Of a stretch of 45,022 nt of DNA, positions 25,844-32,996 are shown one piece after another. The position numbers and the translations under genes are program-made. The notes beneath the pieces were generated by a model that saw nothing but the letters and a program-made list of their open reading frames with translations, searched no databases and was not told where the DNA came from. Source of the DNA: DATMBF01 sp035559595 (GTDB lineage: Bacteria > Bacteroidota > Ignavibacteria > UBA10030). Each line of letters opens with the position of its first letter. Within the stretch, counting starts at the first letter, position 1. The stretch lies in contig DATMBF010000003.1 in NCBI GenBank assembly GCA_035559595.1, positions 1 through 45,022 of the forward strand, read 5' to 3'.

Positions 25844-26744
25844 CATAGGCACGAATACGATTCTCATGCTCGTGGCGGATTGCACCGATCCCACGCAACT
25901 GAGGGTGCTTCGGGATGAACATGTGATTGCGCGTCTGGGAAAGGGTGTGGACGATTCGAAGCGGCTCACTTCGGAGGCGGTTAACCGGACTCTCCAGTAT
26001 CTTTCGGGCTACAAACTCATTGCGGAGAAAGAGGGGGCAGAAAGAATCGTCACCTGCGGTACAAGCGCTCTACGAGATGCCGAGAATCGGGATGAGTTCG
26101 TCGCCACCGTCCGGGATCAAATCGGACTTGAAGTTGAAATCCTGAAGGGAAATGAAGAGGCGGAGCTAACCTATCTCGGCGCCGTCTCCAACTATGTCAA
26201 ATCGCCGAAAGATGCTTTTGTTGTCCTGGACATCGGGGGTGGAAGCACCGAGGTAACTCAGGGAGAAGGCTTCAAGGTTCGCTCACGGCGGAGCTTCGAC
26301 ATCGGCAGCGTTCGCCTCACGGAGCGAATTCTCCGAACCTCCCCTCCAACGATCGAGGCACTCCACGCAACAAAAAGTCTGATCCAAAAAGAGTTCAGCG
26401 ACCATGAAATCGACATTGCCCAAGCGAAGCTGATCGGTGTGGCAGGAACGCTCACGACGCTCGCCGCACTTGACTTGCAACTCGCGTCGTTCGATCGGGA
26501 AAAAGTCGGTGGTCATGTTCTGACACTCGACCGGGTTCGCTCAATGTTTGAAGAACTGAGCAGGAAAACCCGAGCCGAGATCGAAGCCTATCCACAGATC
26601 CTTCCAGGGCGGGCGGACATTATCGTGGCCGGTGTCTTCATTCTCCTCGAGGTCCTGCAACTGATTGGCGCAAAGGCAATTACGGTGAGTGATCGAGGGT
26701 TGAGGTATGGAATGGTTTTGAGGGAGTTGGAACGAGGGAGTTAG
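25824..26744 (+). CDS. Ppx/GppA family exopolyphosphatase
   Basis: Protein of 306 residues of the sugar kinase/actin-like Ppx/GppA superfamily. It shows phosphate 1 motif AIDIGTNTILMLVAD, CGTSALRDAENRDEF, the EEAELTYLGAV segment with the catalytic Glu, and phosphate 2 motif VLDIGGGSTEV. It would hydrolyse inorganic polyphosphate or pppGpp in the cytoplasm. It is the short form without the C-terminal HD-like domain of E. coli Ppx, and the two activities cannot be told apart by eye. It is the last gene of the plus-strand group, tightly overlapped with prmA, and ends 69 bases from the convergent cysteine desulfurase. No clear terminator is seen between them. Confidence 0.9.
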   Translation: MRIAAIDIGTNTILMLVADCTDPTQLRVLRDEHVIARLGKGVDDSKRLTSEAVNRTLQYLSGYKLIAEKEGAERIVTCGTSALRDAENRDEFVATVRDQIGLEVEILKGNEEAELTYLGAVSNYVKSPKDAFVVLDIGGGSTEVTQGEGFKVRSRRSFDIGSVRLTERILRTSPPTIEALHATKSLIQKEFSDHEIDIAQAKLIGVAGTLTTLAALDLQLASFDREKVGGHVLTLDRVRSMFEELSRKTRAEIEAYPQILPGRADIIVAGVFILLEVLQLIGAKAITVSDRGLRYGMVLRELERGS

Positions 26745-26813
26745 GGCGAGGTCTCTGTCTCCTCTTTACACCGATCTGGTGAGCGACAATCTGCGTGCCG
26801 GCCGATCGTGCTC

Positions 26814-27992
26814 CTACACTGTTTTCGCTACACTGGTCCGGCGCTTGCGGGCATGCGCTACAACTTCCCGGAGAGCCTCGACGGCATACGCAATATCCTC
26901 GTCGGTAGTCCACCGCCCCATCGAAAAACGAATTGAAGCGCGGGCAGTCTTATGGTCACGTCCGAGGGCGAGTAGCACATGTGAAGGCTGGAGTGAACCT
27001 GACGTGCACGCAGACCCGCTCGTTACGGCCACGCCACGCAAATCCATCCCCATAATTAATGCGTCGCCGTCAATCTCCGTTACCTTCGAATCAAACGAGA
27101 TGTTCAGGATTCCGTTCAATGATCGCGTTGGATGACCATTAACAAGAATCCCGTCAAACTCCGCAAGCAGAAGCTGTCTTAGTCGTTCCTTCAATTCCCC
27201 TATCCGGCTCTGTTCGGACTCAAACCCAGCACAGAGCTCTACTGCCTTGGCGAATCCCACGGCAAAGGCCACATTCTCGGTTCCAGCCCGTCTGTTGCTC
27301 TCTTGTGTTCCGCCCTGCAGCAAAGCATCGATGTTCGTCCCTTTTCTGATGTAAATCGCCCCGACGCCCTTTGGACCGTAGATCTTGTGAGCGGTAATCG
27401 AAAGGAGATCCACACCAAGCTCATCTGCTCGGACCGGGACCTTTCCCAGCGTTTGCACTGCATCCGTATGAACCGCTACCCCCTTTGCATGTGCAATCTC
27501 CACAATCTCCTTGATCGGTTGAATTGTTCCGATTTCGTTGTTCGCATGCATTGCTGAGACAAGGGCAGTTGTCGGCTTCAACGCCCTTCGTACACTTTCC
27601 GGATCAAGCAATCCGTCGGAGTCAACCGGAAGAATTTCGACATCACAACCGATTTCCCTGAGTGATTCTGCCGGCTCGAGCACGGAATGATGTTCGATTG
27701 CGCTGATAATGATGTGATTCTTGCCGCTCTTCAAAGCCTGCTGCGCGACGCCTTTAAGCGCGTAATTGTTCGACTCGGTTCCGCCGCTCGTAAAAACCAG
27801 CTCGGCCGGACTTGCACCGATGGCTCTGGCGATACGCTCACGCGCCTCCTCCAGCGCAAACCGCGCCTCTCTTCCAAACCGATGGACGGAGGAAGGATTG
27901 CCGTAGGTGGAGTTCCAGAATGGCAACATTACCTCCACAACACGGGGGTCAACCGGCGTTGTGGCGCTGTAATCGAGATACACTGTTTTCAT
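26814..27992 (-). CDS. cysteine desulfurase (NifS/IscS family)
   Basis: PLP enzyme of 392 residues that takes sulfur from cysteine for Fe-S clusters and thiolation. The N-terminus MKTVYLDYSATTPVDP, the TSGGTESNNYAL loop, NNEIGTIQPI and the HTDAVQ segment are all typical. PLP-Lys is K203 in ITAHKIYGPKG, and the active Cys is C329 in SGSACTSGSLQPSHV. The SACTSG loop places it in the group I (NifS/IscS-like) form rather than SufS. No iscU or scaffold gene adjoins it. A promoter at 28002-28030 would start transcription only a few bases before the ATG. Confidence 0.95.
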   Translation of the reverse strand: MKTVYLDYSATTPVDPRVVEVMLPFWNSTYGNPSSVHRFGREARFALEEARERIARAIGASPAELVFTSGGTESNNYALKGVAQQALKSGKNHIIISAIEHHSVLEPAESLREIGCDVEILPVDSDGLLDPESVRRALKPTTALVSAMHANNEIGTIQPIKEIVEIAHAKGVAVHTDAVQTLGKVPVRADELGVDLLSITAHKIYGPKGVGAIYIRKGTNIDALLQGGTQESNRRAGTENVAFAVGFAKAVELCAGFESEQSRIGELKERLRQLLLAEFDGILVNGHPTRSLNGILNISFDSKVTEIDGDALIMGMDLRGVAVTSGSACTSGSLQPSHVLLALGRDHKTARASIRFSMGRWTTDEDIAYAVEALREVVAHARKRRTSVAKTV

Positions 27993-28001
27993 ACCAATTG
28001 A

Positions 28002-28030
28002 AATATACGGCGGAGTGGGTGGAGAATCAA
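28002..28030 (-). promoter_or_regulatory. sigma70-type promoter of the cysteine desulfurase gene
   Basis: On the minus strand TTGATT (28030-28025), a 17-base spacer and TATATT (28007-28002). The predicted start near 27995 is about three bases from the ATG at 27992, a near-leaderless arrangement like that of the DUF4783 gene. Confidence 0.65.
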
Positions 28031-28066
28031 ACGGGGGAAGAAGCAGTGAAGAGTGAGATCGTGCGC

Positions 28067-28537
28067 CTATCTCATCATTCCGCGACGGCGTTCTTGCTGC
28101 ATTTCACGCATGAGTTCCCGGAGATTCTGGTAGAAGCGTCGCTCGAAGATTAAGTATTCGGCGATCTGTTTCGTCGAAAGGATACTCTTGAGTTCGGACA
28201 GAAAGCGCTCACGTTCCTTCACGCCATCATGACCCAGATCGACAAGTGACTTAAAGACCTTCTCATAGTCGGCATCCGAGGAGTTCCTTCGCCGATACGC
28301 TTCAAGCTCATCGATGAGTGAATCTCGTTTCATACCGATCGAGCGCAGTTGCTCCTGGTGCTTGTTATAGCGCGCAAAGAACCGCAACGATGTCTCCTCG
28401 TCAAGTCGCAAGGCCTCCATCATGCGAATTTTTTTGTATTGTTCAAGACGCTCAGCTGCAGGACCTCGAAGCGGCAAAGGTTCTTGCGCGAGCAACGGTA
28501 TCGTCATCATACTCAACAGAGCGAGAAGGAGTCTCAT
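28067..28537 (-). CDS. periplasmic Spy/CpxP-like helical protein
   Basis: Exported protein of 156 residues. The signal peptide MRLLLALLSMMTIPLLA is followed by Gln. The mature part is almost all alpha-helical and highly charged, with an ERLEQYKKIRMMEALRLDEE segment, a SILSTKQIAEYLIFERRF segment, and an Arg-rich tail ending MQQERRRGMMR. This resembles the Spy/CpxP/zinc-resistance group of periplasmic LTxxQ-type chaperones or sensors, though the LTxxQ motif appears only as LSTKQ. Its start overlaps the anti-sigma gene stop by four bases, so it is the third gene of a sigma/anti-sigma/sensor unit. Its role could be envelope stress sensing or a target gene of the sigma factor; that is inference. 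Confidence 0.7.
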   Translation of the reverse strand: MRLLLALLSMMTIPLLAQEPLPLRGPAAERLEQYKKIRMMEALRLDEETSLRFFARYNKHQEQLRSIGMKRDSLIDELEAYRRRNSSDADYEKVFKSLVDLGHDGVKERERFLSELKSILSTKQIAEYLIFERRFYQNLRELMREMQQERRRGMMR

Positions 28538-29169
28538 AAGATTTCCTTTTTGTTGAGGCGCTCTATCAAAACGTCCAGATCGTGATCACTTAAATCCGAT
28601 ACGAGCAACTGTTGCGATCCCACGGTCGGGTCAAACGTTTCCAGAAGAGCAATTTCTCCCATCAGATCATTGACGATCCTTGTTGTGAGAGTCTTTTCCG
28701 AAACGACGTTCTCGACCGCGCGCTGGCCTCCGTTCCACAATCGAAACAGCTCGTCCTCCTCCACCGCCTCAAGCACCTCTTCAGCTTCTAACCGGGCAAC
28801 AGTACTCTTCAGATCTCCATCGATGTGGGAGCGGAACATCTGCAGTGCCGCAACACCAAGGACAAGGGCAGCCGTCGCCGGAACAAGAATTCTCCCAACC
28901 AACGGCTTTGCAAATATCTGTGTCCATCGCGGCTTTTCTAATCGCTCCCGCACCCGTGGGAGGATCGTCTGGAAATACCCCGGAGGAGGATGAGGCAGGC
29001 TTAACCGATCCAATTCTCCAAGGAGAACCCGCATCTTTCGTTCTTCTGCCTGACACGCGAGGCACTCAGAAAGATGAGTGCGGACATTTGCACTCATCTT
29101 GGCATCCAACTTCCCCCTGATTAAATCCGGAAGCTGGAAGCTAACGTGGTTTGTTTGCTCGTTTGACAT
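28534..29169 (-). CDS. anti-sigma factor with zinc-finger (HC2-type) domain
   Basis: Protein of 211 residues from the ATG at 29169. It has an H-x3-C-x2-C motif (HLSECLACQ, residues 32-39) as in zinc-binding anti-sigma (ZAS/zf-HC2) proteins, and one membrane helix about 95-113 (ILVPATAALVLGVAALQMF). An acidic extracytoplasmic part ends in LSDHDLDVLIERLNKKEI. Such proteins hold an ECF sigma factor at the inner membrane until a periplasmic signal arrives. The gene overlaps the sigma gene by 29 bases and the Spy-like gene by four. A TTG nine bases upstream is possible but less likely. Confidence 0.88.
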   Translation of the reverse strand: MSNEQTNHVSFQLPDLIRGKLDAKMSANVRTHLSECLACQAEERKMRVLLGELDRLSLPHPPPGYFQTILPRVRERLEKPRWTQIFAKPLVGRILVPATAALVLGVAALQMFRSHIDGDLKSTVARLEAEEVLEAVEEDELFRLWNGGQRAVENVVSEKTLTTRIVNDLMGEIALLETFDPTVGSQQLLVSDLSDHDLDVLIERLNKKEIL

Positions 29170-29698
29170 ACTCTTCAATCTTCTTCACAGCGTGGAAGTA
29201 GTTCGCTTTCAATCCGCCGACTGAGGTCTTCAAGATGACCGCAATTTCCTCATAAGGTAATTCGTCGTAATACCGCAACACGAACACCGCTCGTTGCTTT
29301 TCGGGCAGCGTTGCTATGGCCTCCTCGATGAGACGCTGATGCTCTTCCCTCTCAACTTGCTCGTCCGGCTGTTCAGATTGTGTATCTTCCGTGGCGAAGA
29401 GTTCGTCAAGCCGAAGGAAGTCTCCAATCCGTTTTCTGCGGATCGCATTGAGAGCAAGGTTGACGGTAATGCGATAAAGCCAGGTGTAGACACCCGACTC
29501 GCCGCGAAATTCTTTGAGGGCGGTGTAAGCCTTCGTGAAGACCTCTTGTACAACATCATCCGCATCGTCGTGGTTACCAACGAACCTCCGCGCGGTCCAA
29601 TACACCTTTTCTTGGTACCGCTGAACCAATATGTTGAAGGCAAGCTCATCGCCATCGTGAAATCGCTTCAGCAGCTCGGCGTCTGTCTGTTCATTCAT
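29141..29698 (-). CDS. ECF-type RNA polymerase sigma factor
   Basis: Sigma-70 family protein of 185 residues with only regions 2 and 4. Region 2 reads DELAFNILVQRYQEKVYWTA, then DADDVVQEVFTKAY and a TWLYRITVNLALNAIRRKR segment; region 4 reads ATLPEKQRAVFVLRYYDEL and YEEIAVILKTSVGGLKANYF. The acidic linker (ATEDTQSEQPDEQVEREEH) is typical of ECF factors. It directs transcription of a regulon set by the adjacent anti-sigma factor. No clear ECF self-promoter is visible in the 78 bases upstream, where the phosphatase gene ends. Confidence 0.95.
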   Translation of the reverse strand: MNEQTDAELLKRFHDGDELAFNILVQRYQEKVYWTARRFVGNHDDADDVVQEVFTKAYTALKEFRGESGVYTWLYRITVNLALNAIRRKRIGDFLRLDELFATEDTQSEQPDEQVEREEHQRLIEEAIATLPEKQRAVFVLRYYDELPYEEIAVILKTSVGGLKANYFHAVKKIEEYVKRANKPR

Positions 29699-29776
29699 TC
29701 ACGCTCGGAAGACGGCACATCGATTGGACAAGAGGGAAGGAAATAAGGTTTAACTCAAACGCAAGGCGAACAGTCG

Positions 29777-31069
29777 CTAATTTGACAATCGTTTCAGCAC
29801 CATCAGTGTAAGATCGTCCGATTGAGCCTCGCCGGAGGTGAAGCTGTGGACATCGGAAATGATCGACTCTCTGACTTGTGAGGCCGGCATTGTCAGGGCC
29901 TTTTCCACACACCGGCGGAAACGCTCCTCACCATACTCCTGCAATGACTTGTTCATCGCCTCGGTAACGCCATCGGTGTACATGACCAGCAAGTCGCCCG
30001 GTTTGAGCTCCACCGAGCGCGTCTCATAGTCGACCGCGTCAAACATGCCAAGCGGCATCCCGCCGGATTCAAGCATCTCCATGGACGACCGATGCGGGCC
30101 TGCAAGAAACGGGAAATTGTGACCGGCATTGACAAACGTGAACGTGTCGTTCTTGGGGTCGAGGACGGAAATGAAGAACGTGATGTACCGTTCGGGTGTC
30201 GTGTTCCGGTGAACAAGGACGTTCAATTTCTTCACCAGCTCGGGGAGACTCATTTCTGTCTGGATGTAGGCATGGAGAGAGGCGTGGAGCGTAGAGACAA
30301 GGAGCGAGGCGGGGATGCCTTTACCGGAAACGTCGGCGACGACGAATGCGTACCGACCTTCCGGCAAGGGAATGATATCATAGAAATCCCCCCCGATGGT
30401 GTGGCATGGTACGGCCGTGGCGTCGAGATCGTAGCGGGGGATGTTCGGAAGTTCTTTCGGAAGGAGTTTTTGCTGAATGGAGGCCGCAATGCCGATTTCC
30501 TTCTCTACCAATTCTTTCTCAAGGATTTCCTGGTGCAGCCAAGCATTCTCGATTGCAAGAGCGACATGATCGGAGAAGGCTTTGAGGAACAACTCATCCT
30601 CACGATCAAAGACTCCTTTCTTCTTGTTCAGAATCTGGAACACACCGATGACCTTCCCTTCTCGATTCTTCATCGGCATGCAGAGCATCGTCTTTGTCTG
30701 ATAGCCCGATTGAATATCAAAGCCGGAAAAAAATCGTTTGTCCTTCCAGGCATCCTCCAGATTGATCGTCTTGCCTGTTTTTGCGACGTGACCGGCGATT
30801 CCGGTACCTAACGGGAGCCGGATTTCGACCAGCTCCTTGCCTTTCACCACACGGGACCAGAGCTCCTTCTTTGCATGATCGATCAAGTAGATCGTTCCTC
30901 GATCGGCGTTCATGTTCTTCGTTGTTAACTCGAGGATGATGCGGAGGAGTTTGTCGAGGTCGAGGGTGGTGTTGAGAAGCTTCGAGGCCTCGATCAGCGA
31001 GATGAGCCGCCGAACGTCGTGCTTCCCATTCTTTGCGAACGTAACGGCCTTGTTCCGGACTTTAGCCAT
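29777..31069 (-). CDS. GAF domain-containing PP2C/SpoIIE serine phosphatase
   Basis: Protein of 430 residues from the ATG at 31069. A GAF sensor domain covers about residues 25-185 (NADRGTIYLID, LPLGTGIAGHVAKTG, GVFQILNKKKG). A coiled linker (QEILEKELVEKEIGIAASIQ) and a PP2C-type SpoIIE/RsbU phosphatase domain follow, with metal-binding GGDFYDI, VVADVSGKGIPASLL, VNAGHNFPF, VMYTDGVTEAMN and SDDLTLMVL. Such proteins dephosphorylate anti-sigma factor antagonists in partner-switching pathways. No antagonist or kinase gene lies next to it. It reads in the same direction as the ECF sigma unit, 78 bases ahead of it, but has its own promoter. The ATG is chosen over a TTG two codons earlier. Confidence 0.92.
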   Translation of the reverse strand: MAKVRNKAVTFAKNGKHDVRRLISLIEASKLLNTTLDLDKLLRIILELTTKNMNADRGTIYLIDHAKKELWSRVVKGKELVEIRLPLGTGIAGHVAKTGKTINLEDAWKDKRFFSGFDIQSGYQTKTMLCMPMKNREGKVIGVFQILNKKKGVFDREDELFLKAFSDHVALAIENAWLHQEILEKELVEKEIGIAASIQQKLLPKELPNIPRYDLDATAVPCHTIGGDFYDIIPLPEGRYAFVVADVSGKGIPASLLVSTLHASLHAYIQTEMSLPELVKKLNVLVHRNTTPERYITFFISVLDPKNDTFTFVNAGHNFPFLAGPHRSSMEMLESGGMPLGMFDAVDYETRSVELKPGDLLVMYTDGVTEAMNKSLQEYGEERFRRCVEKALTMPASQVRESIISDVHSFTSGEAQSDDLTLMVLKRLSN

Positions 31070-31093
31070 GATCAATCAAGAATAAGCGCGGAT

Positions 31094-31122
31094 AGTATAA
31101 AGGAATTCAGAGTGAATTGCAA
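31094..31122 (-). promoter_or_regulatory. sigma70-type promoter of the GAF-SpoIIE phosphatase
   Basis: On the minus strand TTGCAA (31122-31117), a 17-base spacer and TATACT (31099-31094). Transcription would start near 31087, about 18 bases before the ATG at 31069. Confidence 0.7.
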
Positions 31123-31167
31123 CCGGCAGATTTACGTGGGAATCTCATACTTTCATCCTGATTCTTC

Positions 31168-31291
31168 AACGCGGAGGCCTGCCGGACAGGCAACTGCAAA
31201 GAACGCAGAGAATCGCAGAGGATGAAACTCTTCCAAACTCCTCGAAGCCTTTTCCTCGGCGAACTCTTTTTTCCTCTGCGCCTCTACGTTT
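31168..31291. repeat. nested intergenic inverted repeat of the 'gcagaga/cgcgga' type
   Basis: The left part begins AACGCGGAGGC and continues, after a 15-base imperfect palindrome (GCCTGCCGGACAGGC), with GCAGAGAATCGCAGAGGA. The right part (TCCTCTGCGCCTCTACGTT) is the near reverse complement of the left part with the palindrome removed. The whole lies in the 256-base space between the phosphatase start and the Wzi-like gene stop. It looks like a dispersed non-coding repeat; no reading frame fits. Confidence 0.55.
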
Positions 31292-31325
31292 GACTTCAGG
31301 GCCGCATTGCTGGTCTGCCACGAAT

Positions 31326-32972
31326 CTACTGGAATCCGTAAGAGATATTGACGACCAACTCTATTTCATTCGTTCGGTTTGCTAGCGGATTTGCCTGATC
31401 CTTGACCGAATAGCGCCTCGCCTTTACATCCAGAAACCCATCACGAACAAACTGATAGCGGCCGTAGAGTCCGATCGAACGCTCTTCACGCAGAGGACCG
31501 TACAAGAATTCCTTTGATGGAAGCAAATATTGAAACGCAACATCGTCACGTCCGCCTTTGCGATACACCTCAAAGAGTGCCCCTGCGCGAATTGCACGAA
31601 TCGGAGTATAGCGAAGATCGATGGAGAGATTGTCCGCGTTCTGCCCTATCCAATGCCCCAGATCATAACCGTTATTTGCAAAAGTCGCTGATGGATATTT
31701 GTGGGAGTACACCCAAGGATTCAGCCGTGAGTATTCAAACAGCGTCTCGAGATTCTCGAATGGGAGATCGTACAGCTGAAGCGTTGCAGAGTAGCCAACC
31801 TGATTCCTTGCCCGATCTCGATTGAGCAAATCGTCGGTGCTCACCTCGTCGATGAACAGCGTAGCTGAAACATTGACATTGGGAATCACGTTCAGATCGA
31901 TGCTTCCGAACAACTGCGCGTTGTCGGTGTCTCGATTGTAGTGTTCAGCCGATTTGAAAAACATGATCGGAACGAGATAGATCAATTGTGGTCCCTTATC
32001 ACTATACACCATCGATTCGCCCAGCGATATGTCAATACCGCGAGCGACAGTGAACTCAATTTGATGGGCAGCGAGGTATTTCTGACGGTAAACCGGCCGG
32101 AAGAAATCGATCATGGATGATGAACCGGCATGATACGAGCGGACGGAATCGAGAACATTGGAATTGAGATCGGCATGAAGATACGTGAAATCCATCCAGC
32201 TCGTAAGCGGTACGCGTATTTTGAGCTGCGGATACGACGGCGGCTTGGTGGAGAGAATAATATTGCCCCTACGCCCGGATCCCCACACATTATGCATCTT
32301 TTCAAGCGACAGCTCGAAGTTCCCCGCCTGATAGGTGAACTGAGCATCTGTTGCGTTGTATTCCAGAACATCGCCATAAGCGCGCGCTGTTACTGTGCCG
32401 GTTTCTGGAGTGTGCTCGCGGTTCACGTTCACCAAAGCTCCCTTCTCGCGGCCGTCACTAAACTGGAAAAAGAATCCGACATTTCTGAACGCGTACCCGT
32501 ACGTCCTGATCCCTATCTTCTGATACCGTGCGGAGCGGTCACCCGATTTTCCGTACCCAAATCCCAGGACAGGGTCGATGTTCATGATCCCATCGAGAAG
32601 ATCGAACGAAACGATGTGGCTTCGAACTTCAGTGGGTTGCGGATCACCAGCCAGTAAAAGCCACTCGTATGTGAACTCGCCTTTAAAGAACTCGAAATGT
32701 GCCCTCTCGACGCTTGTCATCTTGTCGACGACAGATTCAAGCTTCCGAAGATGCCCGGTAATCACCTTTCGCGAGAGTGGCTTAGCGCCATCACGATACT
32801 CTTCCAACAAGCCGCGACTCTCCATTCGCGAGAGAAAGCCGTACACCTCGTGTGTTGGAGGAAGATAAATGACCTGAGAGACCGCTCTGTGTGGAACAAG
32901 GCTGGAGCAGAGGACAAGAACGAGTACCGATGGTTGAATCGTTTTCAGCAACAGACAGGACAGAAAGCGCAC
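31326..32972 (-). CDS. Wzi-like outer membrane beta-barrel (capsule/surface polysaccharide assembly family)
   Basis: Exported protein of 548 residues. After a signal peptide (cleavage AVS|Q near residue 33) a short helical part (YGFLSRMESRGLLEEYRDGA) precedes a long run of alternating strands ending in an aromatic C-terminus (VVNISYGFQ), as in outer membrane barrels. The segment VWGSGRRGNIILSTKPPSYP is close to the W-G-x-G...LS..P signature of Wzi, which helps hold capsule at the cell surface. The start is GTG at 32972 with a perfect AGGAGG five bases upstream. It is the last gene of the glycan locus, 24 bases after the C25 peptidase, which supports a surface-polysaccharide role. Pfam assignment needs a profile search. 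Confidence 0.8.
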   Translation of the reverse strand: MRFLSCLLLKTIQPSVLVLVLCSSLVPHRAVSQVIYLPPTHEVYGFLSRMESRGLLEEYRDGAKPLSRKVITGHLRKLESVVDKMTSVERAHFEFFKGEFTYEWLLLAGDPQPTEVRSHIVSFDLLDGIMNIDPVLGFGYGKSGDRSARYQKIGIRTYGYAFRNVGFFFQFSDGREKGALVNVNREHTPETGTVTARAYGDVLEYNATDAQFTYQAGNFELSLEKMHNVWGSGRRGNIILSTKPPSYPQLKIRVPLTSWMDFTYLHADLNSNVLDSVRSYHAGSSSMIDFFRPVYRQKYLAAHQIEFTVARGIDISLGESMVYSDKGPQLIYLVPIMFFKSAEHYNRDTDNAQLFGSIDLNVIPNVNVSATLFIDEVSTDDLLNRDRARNQVGYSATLQLYDLPFENLETLFEYSRLNPWVYSHKYPSATFANNGYDLGHWIGQNADNLSIDLRYTPIRAIRAGALFEVYRKGGRDDVAFQYLLPSKEFLYGPLREERSIGLYGRYQFVRDGFLDVKARRYSVKDQANPLANRTNEIELVVNISYGFQ

Positions 32973-32996
32973 GAAAACCTCCTCGATGCATCATCG

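Noticed and set aside
25040..25969. Minus-strand open frame of 309 codons
   Set aside because: Antisense to prmA and the start of the exopolyphosphatase gene; no motif of its own.
26745..26813. Bidirectional terminator between the convergent exopolyphosphatase and cysteine desulfurase genes
   Set aside because: No stem longer than about five bases with a T-tract could be found in this 69-base gap.
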